Origin: CAYSLC01 sp964431545
GTDB lineage: Bacteria; Desulfobacterota; Desulfobacteria; Desulfobacterales; JAABSP01
Length of the DNA: 53,428 nucleotides
Direction of reading: 5' to 3'
Assembly: GCA_964431545.1 (NCBI GenBank)
Contig: CAYSLC010000009.1
Span: 1 to 53,428, forward strand
In this document: piece after piece, positions 1-7,487 of the stretch
Layout: each line of letters starts with the position of its first letter
Position numbering within the stretch: the first letter of the stretch is position 1
Notes under the pieces: generated by a model
Databases searched by the model: none
Told to the model about the DNA's origin: nothing
Seen by the model: only the letters and a program-made list of their open reading frames with translations
Program-made: the position numbers and the translations under genes

Positions 1-66
1 GGGACGGAGGGGGGCTACAACCCGAAAAAGGTTTTCGAGAAGATTCGAGAAGAGAGGATATACACA

Positions 67-240
67 ATGGCAACAACGACCATGGACATCATCCGGATTC
101 TGCTGTCGGTGATCATCCCTCCCATAGGCGTTTTCCTGCAGGTGGGCATCGGTCTCCATTTCTGGCTCAACATCCTGCTTACACTTTTGGGATATGTGCC
201 GGGATTGATCCACGCCATCTGGGTCATCGTCAAAAAGTAG
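67..240 (+). CDS. Pmp3/YqaE (UPF0057) family small membrane protein
   Basis: A 57-residue, almost wholly hydrophobic peptide. It has two membrane segments (about residues 8-26 and 31-53) with the family hallmarks IIPPIGVFLQVG and FWLNILLTLLGYVPGLIHA. In yeast and plants Pmp3 proteins affect membrane potential and cation tolerance; the bacterial role is mostly unknown beyond a link to membrane stress. The start is ATG after an AGAGAGGA ribosome site. The frame stays open upstream to the window edge, but the family length (55-57 residues) supports this start. It is followed by 272 bp without a convincing gene, then the secreted peptidase on the same strand. The family assignment is firm; the function is inferred from the family. 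Confidence 0.9.
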   Translation: MATTTMDIIRILLSVIIPPIGVFLQVGIGLHFWLNILLTLLGYVPGLIHAIWVIVKK

Positions 241-288
241 GATCCAAACAGCCCAGCGCCCCTCCCACGCCCGCCGCCCAACCGCTTT

Positions 289-308
289 GCCGGGGAGCCG
301 TCCCCGGC
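289..308 (+). other. GC-rich 8-bp hairpin downstream of the Pmp3 gene
   Basis: GCCGGGGA and TCCCCGGC form a perfect stem around a GCCG loop about 50 bp after the Pmp3-type gene. No T-tract follows, so an intrinsic terminator is only a weak possibility. Confidence 0.3.
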
Positions 309-333
309 TCTCCATGAGCTGAACATCGATGTC

Positions 334-363
334 TTGACACACGGAAGCAAACGGTGTAACACC
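334..363 (+). promoter_or_regulatory. Possible promoter with overlapping palindrome
   Basis: A perfect TTGACA -35 element (334-339) has a poor -10 (TAACAC, 357-362) at 17 bp. The -10 lies inside the palindrome GGTGT-A-ACACC (353-363). A weak -10 overlapped by a palindrome would suit a regulated promoter for the peptidase gene at 513. This is inferred from sequence only. Confidence 0.3.
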
Positions 364-404
364 CCCACACAGGCATGGGGTATTTCCCCCATGTCTGGGT
401 GGGG
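362..404 (+). repeat. Long near-perfect inverted repeat in leader of peptidase gene
   Basis: The left arm CCCCACACAGGCATGGGG (363-380) and right arm CCCCATGTCTGGGTGGGG (387-404) pair with only two mismatches around a 6-nt loop. The CATGGGGTA half-motif recurs inverted as TACCCCATG at 428-436. There is no T-tract, so it is not a typical terminator. It could be a 5' leader structure or a protein-binding site upstream of the peptidase. Confidence 0.55.
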
Positions 405-512
405 TCTGCATGTCCTTCTACAGTGTTTACCCCATGAAGATTCGTTTTACCGTCTTCCCTTTTGGGGGAAACGCCGTGGGCCCCTTGGGACTCACGGGAA
501 TGAGGAGGACCC

Positions 513-1934
513 ATGCGGCGATCCGGTCCGGTTTTCCGCGCGCTTTTTTTTCTTTCCTCCATTCTGCTCCCGCTCCCCTGGTGTTTCATCGGAGGTACGC
601 CCTTGGGCCCCGAACCGGCGAGGGCGGAAAACCGTCTCCCGTCCCTTCCGGAGACCGATCCCTTCGGCCGAATCGAATCGATCCACCTCTATCGGGTTTT
701 GGACGGAAGGAATCAGAACCTGGTCCTTTCCGGACCGGACCTCGAAGCCGGGGATCCCCTGCGGGTGGAGGGCCATATCAGCGGCATCGTGGTCTTCTGC
801 GGCTCGGCGCTGACCGTGGAGGTGGGTCGGCGTCGGTTCGACCGCATCCGGATCAACCGGGACGGAAGCCTCTCGGCCCGCTACCACGGGACACTGGACC
901 CTTCGGAGATTCCCGGCGCCGGCGCCCAAAGCGGGTACTTCGAATCGGTGGATCCCGGGGAGGGGCCGAACGGCGGGGATAAACGGCCGCGCGGGCCGGG
1001 CTATTCCCTCTTTCCCAAGATCCGCGGCGACGCCATTCACCGGGGCCATCGGTTCGATATCCGGTTCGCCGCCTCCACGGGCGAACGGACCCTGGAAATC
1101 CGCCAGGAGGGCTACCGGCGGGTGGTGCTCCCCGACGCGGACGAGGACGGGCCGCGGTTCAATTACGTCGGCTCCCGCATGGGCGGCTTGACCGAGCGGG
1201 TGGAGGATCTGGGCCGTCGACTGCGGGCGATCTCCAGGGGCATCGCCCAGGTGGAAGAGGCCCTCGAGGGGGGGCTGGTCTCGGATGTCGACATCGTCGA
1301 CCGGGAGGAGATCGAAAACGCCCTCACCCTGGAAGAGAGCGACCACATCTGGATCTACATCGACACCCTTCGCGGGGAGCCCATCCCTGAGCTGGAGACC
1401 ATTGCGGCCCACGAAACCCTCCACAAGTTCGTCGACCGCCATGCCGTCACCCGGAACACGGAAATCCGGAGGCTCTTCGCGGACCTGCGGGGGTTTTCCC
1501 CCTTCTCGTGGGAGCGATTCCTCCTGGTGACCCAGGGGACACTGCCGGAGGAATCCCCCGAGCCGCCCCCCCAAACGGCGCTGTTCTTTTCGTTCATCAA
1601 TGAGAAGCACTATCTGGAAGACCGAAAAGGGGGCCACGCCCACGAGAATCTGGATGAGTTCTGCGCCTCATTCCTCCACACCACCCTCTATCCCCACCGG
1701 TTCCGCGGGAACCTCCGCCGCCCCCTGCGGACGGCCGAAGGACCCGAGGGCGGCCGGCGCCTCACCGATCAGGAACGGCAAAAGATCAAGGAGCTGTATG
1801 GCCGGAGCCTGCGGATCTTTACCGAAGCCCTCTGCGGTGAAGGCTCCGGAAAAGGATCCTCGGCGTTGTTGTCCGCCTGGCGAGAGACCCTTCGGATGAG
1901 GGGGGAGGGGCATCCGGCGGAGCAGGGGATCTGA
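513..1934 (+). CDS. Secreted protein with HExxH zinc-metallopeptidase signature
   Basis: The 473-residue product begins with a signal peptide: basic start, then LFFLSSILLPL, with probable cleavage after ARA near residue 38. The first half is poorly conserved-looking and rich in Gly, Pro and Arg. The second half carries AAHETLHKF, giving H300-E301-x-x-H304, the zinc-binding and catalytic motif of zincin peptidases. Further on, HENLDEF (377-383) offers acidic residues, E382 or E378, as a possible third zinc ligand 74-78 residues after H304, as in gluzincins. I do not recognise a named family, and the substrate is unknown. The ATG follows AGGAGG closely (503-508). It is convergent with glnD, with 26 bp between the two genes. 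Secretion and the HExxH motif are seen; peptidase activity is inferred. Confidence 0.7.
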   Translation: MRRSGPVFRALFFLSSILLPLPWCFIGGTPLGPEPARAENRLPSLPETDPFGRIESIHLYRVLDGRNQNLVLSGPDLEAGDPLRVEGHISGIVVFCGSALTVEVGRRRFDRIRINRDGSLSARYHGTLDPSEIPGAGAQSGYFESVDPGEGPNGGDKRPRGPGYSLFPKIRGDAIHRGHRFDIRFAASTGERTLEIRQEGYRRVVLPDADEDGPRFNYVGSRMGGLTERVEDLGRRLRAISRGIAQVEEALEGGLVSDVDIVDREEIENALTLEESDHIWIYIDTLRGEPIPELETIAAHETLHKFVDRHAVTRNTEIRRLFADLRGFSPFSWERFLLVTQGTLPEESPEPPPQTALFFSFINEKHYLEDRKGGHAHENLDEFCASFLHTTLYPHRFRGNLRRPLRTAEGPEGGRRLTDQERQKIKELYGRSLRIFTEALCGEGSGKGSSALLSAWRETLRMRGEGHPAEQGI

Positions 1935-1960
1935 AGCCCTTTCCGGAGGATTGACGGGGA

Positions 1961-4558
1961 TCAGGGGAGCACCGCCTCCACGGTCCGCTTGATCTCCGCC
2001 ACCTGCCGCCCGGCCTCCACCTTCTGGCCGTCGAAATCCCGCACGTAGAAGACATCCACCACCTGGTCCACTTGGGTGGCGATCTTGGCCAGCCAGACGT
2101 CGAGTCTGCACCGGAAGAGGGCGTCGGTCAGCAGGAAGAGCAGTCCCGGAAAATCCCAGGTGAAGACCTCGATGATGGTGAAGAAGGTGGAGGTCTCGTT
2201 GTCCACCTCCACCCGGTGGGGTTTTTTGAGGGTGGGCGGTTTTTCGTATCCGTACTCGGCGAGCCGCTCCCTGAGCTGGGCCCCCAGGTCGATCCTTCCC
2301 GCCAGGGCCTCCAGGACGTCCTCCCGGATCTTCTCCCATTTCTGAACCTCGTAGATCCGGTCCGGGGGCGGCTTCACCCGGAAGATGTCCAGCGCATGGC
2401 TGTTTCGCCAGGTGTAGATCTGAGCGTTGAGGATATCCACGCCGTTGAGGGTGAAGGCCCCGGAGATTTTGGAGAAGAGACCCGGGCAGTCCCCGGCGCA
2501 GACGGTCACCTTCCGGGCGCTGGCGTCGGGAATCCGCTCGATCTTCCAGGCGAACCGCCGGTCCCCCATGGAGCGGAACAATGCGATGTGGTCCACCATC
2601 GACTCGATGGGGGTCTGAAGCAGGTATCTCGGCGACATCACCTTGAGGACCGAATCCGCGGCCGCCCGCTCTCCATCGGCGCGGAAGGAGCGGCGCACCG
2701 CCTCCTTCTTTTTCTCCACCATCTCCACGGCCTCGCTGGTGGCGAGTTCACCGCGCTCCAGCGTGTTGAGGACATTGAGGTAGAGACCCTGCATCAGGGA
2801 GAGGGACCAGCTGTTCCAGGCCTTGGGGCCGGTGGCGATGGAGTCGGCGACCGTCAGGAGGTAGACCATCTTGAGCCGTTTGACCTCGCCGATCCGCCGG
2901 GCGCAGAGGATGGCGGTCTCCTCGTCCTGGATGTCCCTCCTGGCGGCGGTCTTGGCCAGGAGCAGGTGCTCCCTGACCAGAAAGGAGACGGTGTCGATCA
3001 TCCCCTCGTCGTAGCCCTTTTCGGCGAGGACGCCCCGGACCAGGTCCGCCCCCTTCTCGGAGTGGTTCCCGTCCGGCTCCCCCTTGCCGATGTCGTGGAG
3101 GAGGGCGGCCCAGAGGAGGGTCTTCCGGTCGTCGAGTTCCCGGTAGAGTTCTCCGCACAGGGCGTCCCGCGTGGGGTCTTCCCCGGTGCCGAAGGCCTTG
3201 AGGATCCGCACCGTGCGAAGGGAATGTTTGTCCACCGGGTAGAGGTGGTATTCATCGTACTGGATCCGGTGAACGATGGTCCGGAACCTGGGGATGAACC
3301 GGACCAGAAAGCCGGTGTTGAGCATCTCGTTGAGGACGTTGAAGGTTGCCGTGGGGGAGACCAGCACCCGCTCGAAGGCGGCCACCATCTCCGGGGAGGA
3401 GCGGAAATCGGTGTCCACCAGATGGAGGAAGCTGCGCACCAGCCGGCCGGCCTCCAGGCTCAAGGGGAGCCGGAGCCGCGCGCTCTCCTCGAAGATCCTG
3501 ATCAACAGCTCCCGATGGGCGAGGATCCGCTCCGGGGAGGTGAACCCGAGCATGTTCCCCTTCACCTCGATCCCCGCAACAGCCGTCTTCCCGGGGTGCG
3601 CCCCGTCGACGTTCCGGTGTTCCAGGGCGTAGACGAAGGTGTCGTGGAGATGCTTGATGAAGTTCATCTGCTCGTGGAGATCGCCGAGGAACCGCTCCAC
3701 CGGCTGCTGCCCGTCCTCCGCCTCGTAGCCGAGCCGTTTGGCCACCTGTTCCTGGTAATCGAAATGGAGCTGGTCGTACTTCCGCCCTGCCAGGTGGTGG
3801 AGGTGGTTCCGGACCCTCCAGATGAACGACAGGGCCCCGGACATCTCCCGGAACTCTTCGTAGGAGAGGTATCCGTAAAATTCGAGATCCCGGGGTCGAT
3901 GGATCTCCGACTGGATCCGCGCCACCCACATGATGGTGTGGTAATCCCTGAGGCCCCCGCGGCCTTCTTTGAGATTGGGTTCCAGCAGGAAGGAGGAATC
4001 CCCGAAGGCGATGTGGCGCTCCCGGTTGGTCCGAACCAGCCGGTCCACGAACGCCTCGGTGCGAAGCGCGATCACCTCCCGGCGGAATTTCTTCATCAAC
4101 TCGGCGAACAACGGGGACATGCCGCAGACGAACCGGGCGTCCAGCAGGGCGGTGAGCACCTGAACGTCCTCCTCCGGGATGGCGATGGGCTCCCGTAGGG
4201 TGCGGATGGTGTGGCTTACGTGGAGCCCGATGTCCCACAAGGGGTAGACGAGATCGGCGACGAGGCGCTCCGCCGCGTCGGGGATCCCGTTTCCGAAAAG
4301 GATCAGCAGGTCGACGTCCGAATGGATGCACTGCTCGCCCCGGCCGTACCCCCCCAGGGCCACGACGGCATAGGGGATCCGGTCCTCCCCCGGCCCGAAG
4401 CCGGCTTGAACGGTCTCGCACCGGTCGTTGAAGTAGGTGTCGAGGAGCAGGGTATGCTCCTTCAGAAAGTCGGGTTCCCGATCCTCCAGAAAGCCCTCCA
4501 TCAGATGACCGCGCCGCTGTTTAATTCGATCGACTGCGGCTGCCCCGGCGTGCTTCAT
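1961..4558 (-). CDS. glnD: Bifunctional [protein-PII] uridylyltransferase/uridylyl-removing enzyme GlnD
   Basis: GlnD senses glutamine and adds or removes UMP on the PII protein, so controlling GlnE and nitrogen-regulated transcription. The order of domains is complete. The nucleotidyltransferase motif GGYGRGEQCIHSDVDLLILF lies near residues 70-90. The HD phosphohydrolase motif LLHDIGKGEPDGNHSEKG lies near 480-500. Two C-terminal ACT domains start near 675 (GDCPGLFSKISGAFTLNG) and 785 (FPGLLFLLTDALFRC) and bind glutamine. The chosen ATG overlaps the glnE stop as ATGA, giving 865 residues, and has GGAGCG upstream. An in-frame start at 4603 lies inside glnE and is less likely. It is the last gene of the comM operon. 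Confidence 0.97.
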   Translation of the reverse strand: MKHAGAAAVDRIKQRRGHLMEGFLEDREPDFLKEHTLLLDTYFNDRCETVQAGFGPGEDRIPYAVVALGGYGRGEQCIHSDVDLLILFGNGIPDAAERLVADLVYPLWDIGLHVSHTIRTLREPIAIPEEDVQVLTALLDARFVCGMSPLFAELMKKFRREVIALRTEAFVDRLVRTNRERHIAFGDSSFLLEPNLKEGRGGLRDYHTIMWVARIQSEIHRPRDLEFYGYLSYEEFREMSGALSFIWRVRNHLHHLAGRKYDQLHFDYQEQVAKRLGYEAEDGQQPVERFLGDLHEQMNFIKHLHDTFVYALEHRNVDGAHPGKTAVAGIEVKGNMLGFTSPERILAHRELLIRIFEESARLRLPLSLEAGRLVRSFLHLVDTDFRSSPEMVAAFERVLVSPTATFNVLNEMLNTGFLVRFIPRFRTIVHRIQYDEYHLYPVDKHSLRTVRILKAFGTGEDPTRDALCGELYRELDDRKTLLWAALLHDIGKGEPDGNHSEKGADLVRGVLAEKGYDEGMIDTVSFLVREHLLLAKTAARRDIQDEETAILCARRIGEVKRLKMVYLLTVADSIATGPKAWNSWSLSLMQGLYLNVLNTLERGELATSEAVEMVEKKKEAVRRSFRADGERAAADSVLKVMSPRYLLQTPIESMVDHIALFRSMGDRRFAWKIERIPDASARKVTVCAGDCPGLFSKISGAFTLNGVDILNAQIYTWRNSHALDIFRVKPPPDRIYEVQKWEKIREDVLEALAGRIDLGAQLRERLAEYGYEKPPTLKKPHRVEVDNETSTFFTIIEVFTWDFPGLLFLLTDALFRCRLDVWLAKIATQVDQVVDVFYVRDFDGQKVEAGRQVAEIKRTVEAVLP

Positions 4559-7482
4559 CTCTTTTCGCTCCCCTCCGGCCCCGCTTCCAGATGGTGCCTC
4601 CACGCCCTCCCGACGGCCCTTCTCAACGGGCGGAACCAGATGTCCGGCACCTTCGCGGGCCGGTTCCGCAAGCTCATCCGGTGGCCGACGATCCGGTACG
4701 TCAGATAGGCCTTTCGGAGCAGGTAGGCGGTGACGTCATCGATGACCCCGGCCCCGGCCAGGGTGGCGATCTGGCGGACATTGTCGGTCCATCGCACCAG
4801 TTCGGGGCGGGCATGGGCGTGGCGGAGCACCAGGTACTGGACCAGGAACTCCACATCGACCATGCCGCCCGGCCCCTGTTTGAGGTCGAACTCCCCATCT
4901 CCCGGCTTGGCCAGCTCCCGGCGCATCCGTTCCCGCATCCGGAGCACCTCTTCCCGCAGCTGTTCCGGATCCCGCTTCTGGGTCAAAACTCGCCGCCGGA
5001 TCTCCCGGAACCGCTCCGCGAGCCCCGGATCGCCGCACACCGGCCGGGCCCGGATCAGGGCCTGCTTTTCCCAGGTCCACGCCTCCTCGGCCTGGTAGCC
5101 GCCGAACCCATCCACGTGGCAGACCAATACGCCGGCGCTGCCGCTGGGCCGGAGCCGCATGTCCGTCTCGTAGAGGGTTCCGGCGGAGGTGTGGGCCGTC
5201 AGCAGGTGGATCACCCGCTGGCCCAGCCGGGAGTAGAAAAAGCCGCTATCCGTGGGGCTGCGTCCCCCCCGGGTCTCCTCCGGGGTCCCGGCATGGAGGA
5301 AGACGAGGTCGAGATCGGAACCGTACCCCAGCTCCAGCCCGCCGAGTTTTCCGTAGGCGATGGCCACGAAGCCCCGGTCGCAGGTTCTCCCCTCGGTCCG
5401 GCAGACGGGGCGGCCGTGCTTTTCCACCAGATGGTCCCACGAGATGTCGAGAACCCGGTCGAGGACGACTTCGGCCAGATCCGACAGGTGGTCGCTGACC
5501 CGCATGAGGGGCAGGGCGCTGGTGATATCCGCCGCCGCCACCCGGAGGGTGTTGACCTGCTTGAAGACCCGGAGGACGTCCATCTGGGATTCCAGGTCCT
5601 CCGTGGGCAGACCGGCCATCCGCTGCCCGAGATCCTCAGCCAGGGCGGCCCGGTCCGGCGGCCGGTACAGAGTCCGGGGGTCGAGCAGCTCATCGAGCAG
5701 AACCGGATGGCGGCTCAAGAGCGAAAGGATCCAGGGGCTCAGCGTGGCGAACCGGGCCAGATGGGCGAGGGCGGCCGGGTTTTCCAGGAGCAGGGAGACA
5801 TAGCAGGTGCGCCGCTGCACGGTTCGGAGAAGATCGAGGATCCCCCGGAGGGTTTCGTCCGGGGATCGGGACCGGCTCGCCTCGGACAGGACCCGGGGCA
5901 TGAGCCGGTCGAGCCGCTCCCGGCCGTCCGGGCTCAGGCGCCGGGTGGAGGGGTCGAGCCGGTGTTCTTCCAGCAGCCCCATGGCCTCCTCGGGCTTCCG
6001 GAACCCTCCGGCGGCCAGCCGGTCCCGGATGGCGGCCCGGCCGGGCGGGTCGTCCAGGGGCGCCGCCCAGAGATTTTCCCACCCCTCGGCCGGATCATCG
6101 TCACGCGTCCCGTCCCCCTCCCCGCCCCCCTCCAGAAGGGTGGCGAAATGGCGGGTCACGGCGCTCCGATGTTGTCCCAGGGCCTCCTCGAAGGCCTCCG
6201 GTCGGTGGAACCCCATGCCGGCCGCCAGCCGCAGCCGTCCCATATCGTCCGAGGGCAGCCGGTGGGTCTGGCCGTCGGCGTACTCCTGGAGGCGGTGTTC
6301 CACGTTCCGCAGGAACCGATAGGCGGCATCCAGCTCCCGGCGGACCCCTGTTTCGATATACCCCTCCCGAGCCAGGATGGAGAGGACCCGGAGGATCCGA
6401 CGTTCCTGGAGGGGCCGGGAGACCCCGCCCCGGATGAGCTGGAACACCTGGCCGAAGAACTCGATCTCCCGGATCCCGCCGGGTCCGAGCTTGATGTCGT
6501 CCAGGAGATCCCGCCGCTTTACCTCCCGGGCGATCCGCCGCTTCATGTCCCGCAGCGACTCGAAGACCCCGAAATCGAGGTACCGCCGGTAGATGAAGGG
6601 GTTGAGCCGGGACAGGAGGCGGTCCCCGGCGTCGGTGTCCCCCGCCACGGGACGGGCCTTGATCCAGGCGTACCGCTCCCATTCCCGGCCCTCGATCTGG
6701 TAGTAGGACTCCATGGCGTCGAAGCTCATCACCAGGGGACCGTTCTCCCCGAAGGGCCTAAGATTCATGTCCACCCGGAAGACCTGCCCCGACGGCCGCT
6801 TCTCCCCCAGAACCTTCATCAGGCTCCGGGCCAGCCGGAGGAAGAACGCCTCGTTGGTGAGGTTCCGATCCCCGTCGGTCTCGCCGGAGCGGGGAAAGGC
6901 GAAGATCAGGTCCACATCCGAGGAGAAGTTGAGTTCCCGGGCCCCCAGCTTGCCCATGCCCATCACCACGAGCCGCTGCGGCTCTCCCTCCCGGCTCCGG
7001 GGGACCCCCCGTTTCCGGCACTCCTGTTCGTAGAGGGGCGTGAGGGCGCCGTCCACGGCGGCATCGGCAAAGGCGGAGAGGTCGGCCATGGTCTCCTCCA
7101 GGCCGGCCGCGCCGGAGAGATCCCGGAAGGCGATGCGGACCATCTCCCGCCGCCGAACCTCCCGGAGGGCGTCGGCAAGGGCCGATTCCTCGGTGATTCC
7201 GGAGAGCGCGTCCCCCACCCGGCGGAAGAATTCCCCCTCCGGGTAGCTGCGGTGGAGGTCGCCGGAGCGGAGCAGGTCCCGGGGCAGGTCCGGCCTCCGG
7301 ATACAGCCGCGGGAGACGAACTCGCTGAGGCCGAAGACCCGCCGCAGCACCGGGACCGTCCCGGGGTCGTCGATAGGGGGGATCTCCTGTTCCCGGGCCG
7401 CATCACAATAGTCCGACCACCTTCGACCGGCCTCCTCCGCCAGGGGGCCGGGAAGATCGGTGTTCCGCGCGGCCGTCCCCAT
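4555..7482 (-). CDS. glnE: Bifunctional glutamine synthetase adenylyltransferase/deadenylase GlnE
   Basis: GlnE attaches AMP to, or removes it from, glutamine synthetase in response to PII and glutamine. The 975 residues contain the expected two nucleotidyltransferase-fold halves. The N-terminal deadenylase motif is GMGKLGARELNFSSDVDLIF (about 175-194). The C-terminal adenylyltransferase motif is AYGKLGGLELGYGSDLDLVF (about 690-715). Both keep the paired Asp residues (DxD) needed for metal binding. Length matches the family (about 950). It starts 5 bp after the TPR-RlpA gene and ends in a 4-nt overlap with glnD, so the two nitrogen-control enzymes are translationally coupled. Pairing with glnD is functionally coherent; the upstream neighbours are not obviously nitrogen-related. 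Confidence 0.97.
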   Translation of the reverse strand: MGTAARNTDLPGPLAEEAGRRWSDYCDAAREQEIPPIDDPGTVPVLRRVFGLSEFVSRGCIRRPDLPRDLLRSGDLHRSYPEGEFFRRVGDALSGITEESALADALREVRRREMVRIAFRDLSGAAGLEETMADLSAFADAAVDGALTPLYEQECRKRGVPRSREGEPQRLVVMGMGKLGARELNFSSDVDLIFAFPRSGETDGDRNLTNEAFFLRLARSLMKVLGEKRPSGQVFRVDMNLRPFGENGPLVMSFDAMESYYQIEGREWERYAWIKARPVAGDTDAGDRLLSRLNPFIYRRYLDFGVFESLRDMKRRIAREVKRRDLLDDIKLGPGGIREIEFFGQVFQLIRGGVSRPLQERRILRVLSILAREGYIETGVRRELDAAYRFLRNVEHRLQEYADGQTHRLPSDDMGRLRLAAGMGFHRPEAFEEALGQHRSAVTRHFATLLEGGGEGDGTRDDDPAEGWENLWAAPLDDPPGRAAIRDRLAAGGFRKPEEAMGLLEEHRLDPSTRRLSPDGRERLDRLMPRVLSEASRSRSPDETLRGILDLLRTVQRRTCYVSLLLENPAALAHLARFATLSPWILSLLSRHPVLLDELLDPRTLYRPPDRAALAEDLGQRMAGLPTEDLESQMDVLRVFKQVNTLRVAAADITSALPLMRVSDHLSDLAEVVLDRVLDISWDHLVEKHGRPVCRTEGRTCDRGFVAIAYGKLGGLELGYGSDLDLVFLHAGTPEETRGGRSPTDSGFFYSRLGQRVIHLLTAHTSAGTLYETDMRLRPSGSAGVLVCHVDGFGGYQAEEAWTWEKQALIRARPVCGDPGLAERFREIRRRVLTQKRDPEQLREEVLRMRERMRRELAKPGDGEFDLKQGPGGMVDVEFLVQYLVLRHAHARPELVRWTDNVRQIATLAGAGVIDDVTAYLLRKAYLTYRIVGHRMSLRNRPAKVPDIWFRPLRRAVGRAWRHHLEAGPEGSEKR

Positions 7483-7487
7483 GCGCG

